In this document: one piece after another, positions 24,528 to 29,759 of the stretch | Position numbering within the stretch: position 1 is the first letter of the stretch | How the letters are laid out: every line of letters begins with the position of its first letter | The notes under the pieces: model-generated | Databases searched by the model: none | What the model saw: the letters and a program-made list of their open reading frames with translations, nothing else | Told to the model about the DNA's origin: nothing | Made by a program: the position numbers and the translations under genes | Origin: AEGEAN-183 sp964342745 | Lineage (GTDB): Bacteria > Pseudomonadota > Gammaproteobacteria > Magnimaribacterales > Magnimaribacteraceae | Length of the DNA: 29,759 nt | Direction of reading: 5' to 3' | Assembly: GCA_964342745.1 (NCBI GenBank) | Contig: CAYFFW010000017.1 | Span: 1 to 29,759 of the forward strand

Positions 24528-25085
24528 GTGGGAGAAAAGTTTTTTTTACTGGTTTTACTTTTAACTGGTTCATGCCTTGTGTTTGGTTCTAACTCATTTT
24601 GTTCTATAGATAAACAATTAGATAAAGAAGTAGTTAAGAGCCTTAAAAAATTTAGAGATCAATACCATTCTACTTGCTTAAATTGTTTAAATGGTTCTTG
24701 CGACTTGAAGGATTGGCCTTCCGATAAGTCAGGAGATGCCTCCGTATGTAAGATACTTTTTTGTTCACCTTCTTACGTTTCAAGAGTATTTAAAATGCCA
24801 GATGGTGTAAAAAAGGGTAAGAGCTTAATTACTTTTAGTTATTTCATAAATGAAAAAGGAAAGATTAAAGGTGTAGATATAACCAAAGTAAAAGGAGAGA
24901 TGAATTTAAGGCAGGCTTATAAATATGTAACAAGTTTTGCAAAGAAAACTTCTTTTGAACCATTGGTTATAGAAGGGAAGAAATATCAAGTTTCCAATCT
25001 AAATGGTCAAGTTATAGCTGTTGTGGGCAATGCAGAAGATTTGAATAAGTATCAAGCCAATGATCAAGGTATTTGGAGGAACTAG
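24528..25085 (+). CDS. Cysteine-rich exported protein with a TonB-C-terminal-like domain
   Basis: I do not recognise the whole 185-residue protein. A GTG start at 24528 follows AAGG at 8 nt spacing. Residues 5-20 form a signal peptide; LTGSC (12-16) is only a poor lipobox, and cleavage after VFG20 is as likely. The mature part has six cysteines (25, 50, 53, 58, 74, 79), including C50-x2-C53, suitable for three disulfides. From about residue 95, ITFSYFINEKGKIKGVDITK and AKKTSFEPLVIEGKKYQV resemble the beta-alpha-beta pattern of the TonB C-terminal domain. There is no Pro-rich linker or membrane anchor other than the signal peptide, so it is not a standard TonB. The ABC exporter gene follows 11 bp after the stop. 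Confidence 0.72.
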   Translation: MGEKFFLLVLLLTGSCLVFGSNSFCSIDKQLDKEVVKSLKKFRDQYHSTCLNCLNGSCDLKDWPSDKSGDASVCKILFCSPSYVSRVFKMPDGVKKGKSLITFSYFINEKGKIKGVDITKVKGEMNLRQAYKYVTSFAKKTSFEPLVIEGKKYQVSNLNGQVIAVVGNAEDLNKYQANDQGIWRN

Positions 25086-25096
25086 GATAGTAATCC

Positions 25097-27055
25097 ATGT
25101 TAAATCCAACATTAGATGATAAGGATATTATCAATTCAGAATCTAAACTTGAACCAGTTAACGTAAAACCCCGGTTTGAGAATCCTAAAGCTGACATAGA
25201 CCGAGACAAATCGAAAAATTGGTTTCGTAGAGTTCTGCCTATTTTATTGGCCAATAAGCGTTCTTTCATTGTGGGTATTACTTTAATGATTACGACCATG
25301 ATGCTTGGTGTTTCTGTACCTGCTTTGATCGGTAAGTTAGTAGACTCAATTGAACCTTCATTATTAACGGGCGAAACAAACAATTTTATATTTTTAGTTA
25401 TTTTAATTTCAGTGATAAGTCTTGTTAGATTTGTAGGAGGGACTATAGGAAGCTACCAACTTGGTAAAGTCTCAAACCAGCTTGAAGCTGACCTAAGGTC
25501 AGTTGTTTACAATCACCTGTTCACTTTATCTTTTTCATTTTTTGATAAGACTCAAACCGGTCAACTTATATCTAGGGCGAATAGTGATATTAAAACAATT
25601 CAAATGTTTTTAATGATTGCTCCTATGCTTTTAACAAGCCTCTTAAGCTTTGCTTTTGCAGCTGTATATATGCTTTCAGTACACTTGACCTTGGCTTTAG
25701 CTTCTATGATTGCAATACCTTTAGTATTTTTCTTAAGCGTTAAACTAAGGAGACTTACTTTCCCTTTATCTTGGTTAACTCAAGCTAGACAAGCTGATGT
25801 TGCAGTAATTGTTGATGAAAACATTAATGGCCAGAGAATAGTTAAGTCTTTCGCACAAGAATTCATGCAAGTTAATTTACTCGCAAGGGCTGCTAAAAAA
25901 CTTCAATGGGTTCAGGTGAAGTCTATTGATGTTTCTGCTTTCTACAATCCATTAATTGAAAACCTTTCTATATTAGGTTCAGTATTTGTTTGGGTTTATG
26001 GGGGCTGGTTAGTAATTGAAGACGAGATAGCTTTAGGCTCTTTAGTGGCTTTTACGATGTATTTAATGATGATTCAAATGCCTTTTAGATTCCTTGGCTG
26101 GATGCTTATGCTAGAACAGCGTGCTAAAGCCTCGGCAGGAAGAATTTTTGAAATTCTTGATGAAACTTCTGAGATCAGAGATAAAGAAAACAAAATTGAG
26201 CTTGAAGACCTCAAAGGGAAGATTGCTTTTGAGGAGGTCAGCTTTGCCTATGCTGAAGAGCCCATATTAGAAAGACTTAATTTTGAAATTGAACCAAATG
26301 AAACTATAGCCATTGTTGGTCAAACCGGATCAGGTAAATCTACTATTATTAGATTGCTTTCTAGATTTTATGAAGTGGACGAAGGAAGTATTTCTATTGA
26401 TGGTGTGTCAATTCAAGACATGGGAGTTAGAAACCTTCACTACCATATATCTCAAGTTCTTGATGAACCTTTTTTATTTTCGATAAGTATTAAGGACAAC
26501 ATAGCTTATGGCAGACCTAACGCGACAATGGAAGAAGTTGTAGAAGCTGCAAAAGTTGCAGAAGCACATGATTTTATTCTACAAACATCTGATGGGTATG
26601 ACACTGTTGTTGGTGAACGTGGTTATACATTGTCAGGAGGGCAGAGACAAAGGTTAGGAATTGCTAGAGCTTTATTGGTAAATCCTTCTGTATTAATTCT
26701 AGACGATGCAACCAGTGCTATAGACGTAAAAATAGAATCAAAGATACATAAAGCTTTAAAAAGATTGTTAAGCAATAGAACAACTATATTAATTGCCCAT
26801 AGACTCTCAACTATAAATCTTGCTGACAGAATATTAGTGCTTGATAAAGGAAAAATTATAGCTTCAGGAACTCATGAGGAATTATTAAAGGATGTTCCTA
26901 GGTATTCTGAAATACTCTCTCAGCAGTCTATCAAGGAAGCAATAGAAGAAGACCAGAAAAAGGAAGAATCTGATGAAGAATATAGAAAGAGAATAAGTGA
27001 CATGCTTTCTAAAGAATCTGAGAGTGATGATTTCCAGGGAGGCTTTGATGAGTAA
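25097..27055 (+). CDS. ABC exporter half-transporter with degenerate ATP site
   Basis: This 652-residue half-transporter has an N-terminal six-helix membrane domain (about 40-340) and a C-terminal ATPase. Walker A is GQTGSGKST at 408-416, the signature LSGGQ at 512-516, Walker B ILDD ending at 536-537 and the switch AHRLST further on. The catalytic glutamate that normally follows Walker B is aspartate (D537), a change typical of the degenerate site in heterodimeric exporters such as TM287/288. The second gene overlaps its end by 8 bp, which supports a heterodimer. Substrate is unknown; drugs, lipids or peptides are all possible. An acidic/basic tail of about 40 residues follows the ATPase. 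An AGGA precedes the ATG. Confidence 0.92.
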   Translation: MLNPTLDDKDIINSESKLEPVNVKPRFENPKADIDRDKSKNWFRRVLPILLANKRSFIVGITLMITTMMLGVSVPALIGKLVDSIEPSLLTGETNNFIFLVILISVISLVRFVGGTIGSYQLGKVSNQLEADLRSVVYNHLFTLSFSFFDKTQTGQLISRANSDIKTIQMFLMIAPMLLTSLLSFAFAAVYMLSVHLTLALASMIAIPLVFFLSVKLRRLTFPLSWLTQARQADVAVIVDENINGQRIVKSFAQEFMQVNLLARAAKKLQWVQVKSIDVSAFYNPLIENLSILGSVFVWVYGGWLVIEDEIALGSLVAFTMYLMMIQMPFRFLGWMLMLEQRAKASAGRIFEILDETSEIRDKENKIELEDLKGKIAFEEVSFAYAEEPILERLNFEIEPNETIAIVGQTGSGKSTIIRLLSRFYEVDEGSISIDGVSIQDMGVRNLHYHISQVLDEPFLFSISIKDNIAYGRPNATMEEVVEAAKVAEAHDFILQTSDGYDTVVGERGYTLSGGQRQRLGIARALLVNPSVLILDDATSAIDVKIESKIHKALKRLLSNRTTILIAHRLSTINLADRILVLDKGKIIASGTHEELLKDVPRYSEILSQQSIKEAIEEDQKKEESDEEYRKRISDMLSKESESDDFQGGFDE

Positions 27056-28949
27056 AGAAGCCAATCTTCCATTTGCAGGAATACCTCCTGAAATGTTAGA
27101 TCGCACTAATGCTTTAATAGAAACAGAACCTGACTTTTCTGAAATTGAAGTTTCTTTTTCTCACAAGAGCCAGACTTCCAAAGCTTTTACTTTGTGGAGT
27201 TTCCTTGCTCCTTATAAATTCAGATTTCTTTTTGCCCTTTTGCTAGTAGCTATGACGGAAATGCTTTTATTAGTAGGACCTTATCTGGTTCAGGTCGCTA
27301 TCGACAAAGCAATAATGCCTAAGAATTTTTCAGTTCTAATCACTGTAGCACTGGTTTGGGTAGGTAGTCTTTTCTTAGCAGTAATTATTAGCGGTATAAG
27401 AATTAGGTTCTTAGGTAGATTGGGTCAATTGCTCATGTACGATTTAAGAGTAAGAGTTTTTAGTCATTTACAAAGATTGTCCATTGAATTTTTTACGGAA
27501 GAAAAAGCCGGACGCTTATTAACTAGAATGACCAGCGATATTGAGGCACTGTCTAATTTATTACAAAATGGATTAGTTAATTTAGTTGCCCAATTATTAG
27601 CTTTATTATTTATCTTAATGCTACTTTTTTCGTTTAATCTGCAATTAACTCTAATACTTCTTTTATTTTCTGCTCCAGTAATGTTCGGTTTCACTGTATG
27701 GTTCAGTAAGACTTCTGAAAAAGGTTACGAGGTTGTAAGAAATAGAATTGCAGATGTTCTAGCTGACCTCCAAGAAAGTTTATCTGGAATGAGATTAGTC
27801 ATCTCATTTAATCGAATGAAACACAATGTGATAAACCACAGAAATATTGTAGGAGATTATAGAGATGCAAATAATTACACTTCAAAAATTACATCTATTT
27901 ATCGAACCGGTACCCAATTTATAACGACGGGAACTTCCTTATTAATTTTTACAGCCGGATTCTTTATCCTAAGAAATGTAAATCCCACCCTAGATCCAGA
28001 AGGAGTTTTTACTGTAGGTGGTTTGGTAGCATTTAATGTCCTAGTTGGAAGATTCTTTATTCCAATTAACGAGCTATCTGGACTTTATAATGAATTCCAG
28101 TCTGGAAATGCTGCAGTCGCAAAGCTAAGAGATTTGTTAGATACCAAACCAACTGTTAAGGAATCTGAAGAGCCTTTTAATCTTAAAGATTTAAGGGGCG
28201 ATATAAAATTTAGGGAAGTAACCTTTTCTTACGAAGATGAAATTACGGTTTTAAAGAACATATCTCTTCACATAAAGGCGGGACAAACAGTTTCTTTTGT
28301 AGGACCTACTGGAGCTGGTAAATCAACAATTGCAAAATTAATCTGTAGATTCTACGACCCCACTAGTGGATCTATAACTTTAGATAATATGAATTTAAAG
28401 GATATTTCACTTCGTTCTCTCCATAGTCAATTAGGAATTGTTCCTCAAGAACCTTTTCTATTCCATGGAACCATTAAAGAAAATATCTTATTTGCTAGAC
28501 CTGATGCTACCGAAAAAGAAGTTATGGAGGCGTGCCAAGCAGTTGGTATAGAAGATATGATTAGAAGATTACCAGAAGGTTTAGAAACGCATTGTCATGA
28601 AAGAGGCTCATCTCTTTCTTCCGGCGAGAGGCAGTTGTTAGCTCTAGCTAGAGCCTTTTTAAGTAAGCCTAGGGTTTTAATCCTTGATGAGGCCACCTCA
28701 AATATTGATCAGCAGAATGAGGCCAGGATAGAAAAGGCTTTAGATAAATTATTGGAAGGGAGAACAGCCGTAATTATTGCACATAGATTAGCTACCACTA
28801 GACGGGCGGACACCATTGTTGTAGTTGATAATCAGGCAATTTTAGAAATGGGTTCCCATGAAGAGTTACTAAAGAAAAAAGGAAGATATTTCGAAATGTA
28901 CAAAACTTGGGAGAAACAAGAAGAAGAAAAGACAGAGGACAAGTTGTGA
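27048..28949 (+). CDS. ABC exporter half-transporter, catalytic partner
   Basis: This second half-transporter has 633 residues from the ATG at 27048. That start has a strong Shine-Dalgarno (GGGAGG, 5 nt spacing); the GTG at 26997 adds 17 residues without support. A six-helix membrane domain is followed by an ATPase with Walker A GPTGAGKST (419-427), Q-loop VPQEPFLF, Walker B ILDE with catalytic E548 and AHRLAT. Its signature is LSSGE (523-527) rather than LSGGQ. In a heterodimer its Walker motifs would pair with the intact LSGGQ of the partner to form the active site. Its altered signature would pair with the Asp-containing site of the partner. The start overlaps the upstream stop and its own end overlaps the next gene. 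Confidence 0.92.
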   Translation: MSKEANLPFAGIPPEMLDRTNALIETEPDFSEIEVSFSHKSQTSKAFTLWSFLAPYKFRFLFALLLVAMTEMLLLVGPYLVQVAIDKAIMPKNFSVLITVALVWVGSLFLAVIISGIRIRFLGRLGQLLMYDLRVRVFSHLQRLSIEFFTEEKAGRLLTRMTSDIEALSNLLQNGLVNLVAQLLALLFILMLLFSFNLQLTLILLLFSAPVMFGFTVWFSKTSEKGYEVVRNRIADVLADLQESLSGMRLVISFNRMKHNVINHRNIVGDYRDANNYTSKITSIYRTGTQFITTGTSLLIFTAGFFILRNVNPTLDPEGVFTVGGLVAFNVLVGRFFIPINELSGLYNEFQSGNAAVAKLRDLLDTKPTVKESEEPFNLKDLRGDIKFREVTFSYEDEITVLKNISLHIKAGQTVSFVGPTGAGKSTIAKLICRFYDPTSGSITLDNMNLKDISLRSLHSQLGIVPQEPFLFHGTIKENILFARPDATEKEVMEACQAVGIEDMIRRLPEGLETHCHERGSSLSSGERQLLALARAFLSKPRVLILDEATSNIDQQNEARIEKALDKLLEGRTAVIIAHRLATTRRADTIVVVDNQAILEMGSHEELLKKKGRYFEMYKTWEKQEEEKTEDKL

Positions 28950-29759
28950 ATGCATTCGCCATCGTCTCTTTAGGGATGATGATAATTGCAATAGCTATAC
29001 CTGTAGGTATGTGGTTCCTGAGTGACCGAATACCTAAATCAGAACTAGATCCTAAAGACTTTAAACGGGCTGTTGCCTTACCGTTTTTAACTGACGGGGA
29101 AATACCTAAAGAGAAAAATAAGACAGTTAATGAAGATATTCATGGTCTTCGAGAGGTTGTCATCCTTCTTTTTAGGTCCTGGCCTTTTGTTAGGCCTTAT
29201 TTTTTAGGTCGATGGTATACCAGAAGTCATGGAACCAGCCAAGAAGTAGCTGACCCTTTAGCCGGTGATGGTTACGGACTAATTTATGCACCGGTTTTGG
29301 TCGCTGCAATTGCTATATTAGGACCCTTATTGGGCCTTACAAACATTGAGTTCGGAACTGCTGAAAGCATTCTTTATCTATTTGTTGCTTCTATGGTCTT
29401 AAGCATATGGCTCTTAGCATTAGGAAAATTAAGTGGAGTAAGGCAATCAGCTGTGGCGATTTTCTTAGCATTGTGCACTTTCTTCACTCTGTTGTTGTGT
29501 ATTTTAGTTTTGGACGGTACTGGACCAATCATTTATGGGATTCTACTTACTTTATCTTGTGGATTAGGGTGGGTAGTTCAGTTTAGGTTTGAATCTGGAA
29601 GGCTTGTAACTCGTTATAGACTACATTCTCATTTAACTTACCTTTATTTATTGGCAGCCGTCCAAGGTCTAGTCACTTTACCGTTAGGAATAATAATAGC
29701 TGATCTTCTAAGTATGTCTTTATTGCAGTCTGAACCTCTTCAGCAAGAGGTTGCTACTT
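28946..29759 (+). CDS. Polytopic membrane protein, partial at right edge
   Basis: An open frame begins with GTG at 28946, overlapping the exporter TGA as GTGA, and runs without a stop for 271 codons to the window end. GAGGA at 28935-28939 gives a good ribosome-binding site 6 nt upstream. A hydrophobic N-terminal helix (about 3-24) is followed by a charged loop of about 85 residues containing REVVILLFRSWPFVRPYFLGRW. At least five more membrane helices follow from about residue 111. I do not recognise the family. Tight coupling suggests it works with, or is needed for, the ABC exporter. The C-terminus is outside the window. Confidence 0.8.
   Translation, partial: MNAFAIVSLGMMIIAIAIPVGMWFLSDRIPKSELDPKDFKRAVALPFLTDGEIPKEKNKTVNEDIHGLREVVILLFRSWPFVRPYFLGRWYTRSHGTSQEVADPLAGDGYGLIYAPVLVAAIAILGPLLGLTNIEFGTAESILYLFVASMVLSIWLLALGKLSGVRQSAVAIFLALCTFFTLLLCILVLDGTGPIIYGILLTLSCGLGWVVQFRFESGRLVTRYRLHSHLTYLYLLAAVQGLVTLPLGIIIADLLSMSLLQSEPLQQEVAT

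Noticed and set aside
26997..27047. GTG at 26997 as the start of the second ABC gene
   Set aside because: No ribosome-binding site and no family support; the ATG at 27048 has a strong GGGAGG.

Overview
The window reads as chromosomal DNA from an AT-rich (roughly one-third GC by eye), tightly packed gammaproteobacterium. Three things point there: a single-chain PurL of about 1300 residues, an mltF-like gene divergent from purL as in Escherichia coli, and the order alaS-lysC. Low GC, overlapping genes, few Shine-Dalgarno sequences and two TonB receptors suggest a streamlined marine lineage such as SAR86. That placement is inference; no rRNA is present to confirm it.

Layout. (1) 1-8123: the 5' part of a tRNA-Asn (minus strand), uvrB, a minimal MltF-type lytic transglycosylase divergent from purL, then two Nudix hydrolase genes diverging from each other. 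(2) 7497-13600: a plus-strand run of NudL-type Nudix, gamma-class carbonic anhydrase, dienelactone hydrolase, alaS, lysC and a small membrane protein in the place where csrA often sits. (3) 13683-23878: an iron and heme block. It holds a ferric-iron ABC transporter (minus strand), three Fur boxes in the divergent promoter region, a siderophore-type TonB receptor, a 212-bp hairpin-rich gap, ferrochelatase, a four-helix membrane protein with paired histidines, a heme-type TonB receptor and a YbaN-like DUF454 protein. (4) 24007-29759: tRNA-Ser(GCU) with a YjbR-like gene starting 6 nt behind it, a cysteine-rich exported protein, a two-gene ABC exporter predicted to be an asymmetric heterodimer, and a coupled polytopic membrane protein that runs off the window.

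The iron block makes a coherent pathway. One receptor takes up ferric siderophore and the other probably heme. The FbpABC-like system moves Fe(III) across the inner membrane, and ferrochelatase puts iron into protoporphyrin. No TonB/ExbB/ExbD energy module is in the window.

The best candidates for something undescribed are four: the hairpin array at 19314-19520, with a 44-bp unit duplicated in tandem; the pair of CAC-N8-GTG palindromes between mltF and purL; the histidine-rich membrane protein upstream of hemH; and the membrane protein translationally coupled to the ABC exporter. I found no CRISPR array, insertion sequence, prophage or obvious defence system.
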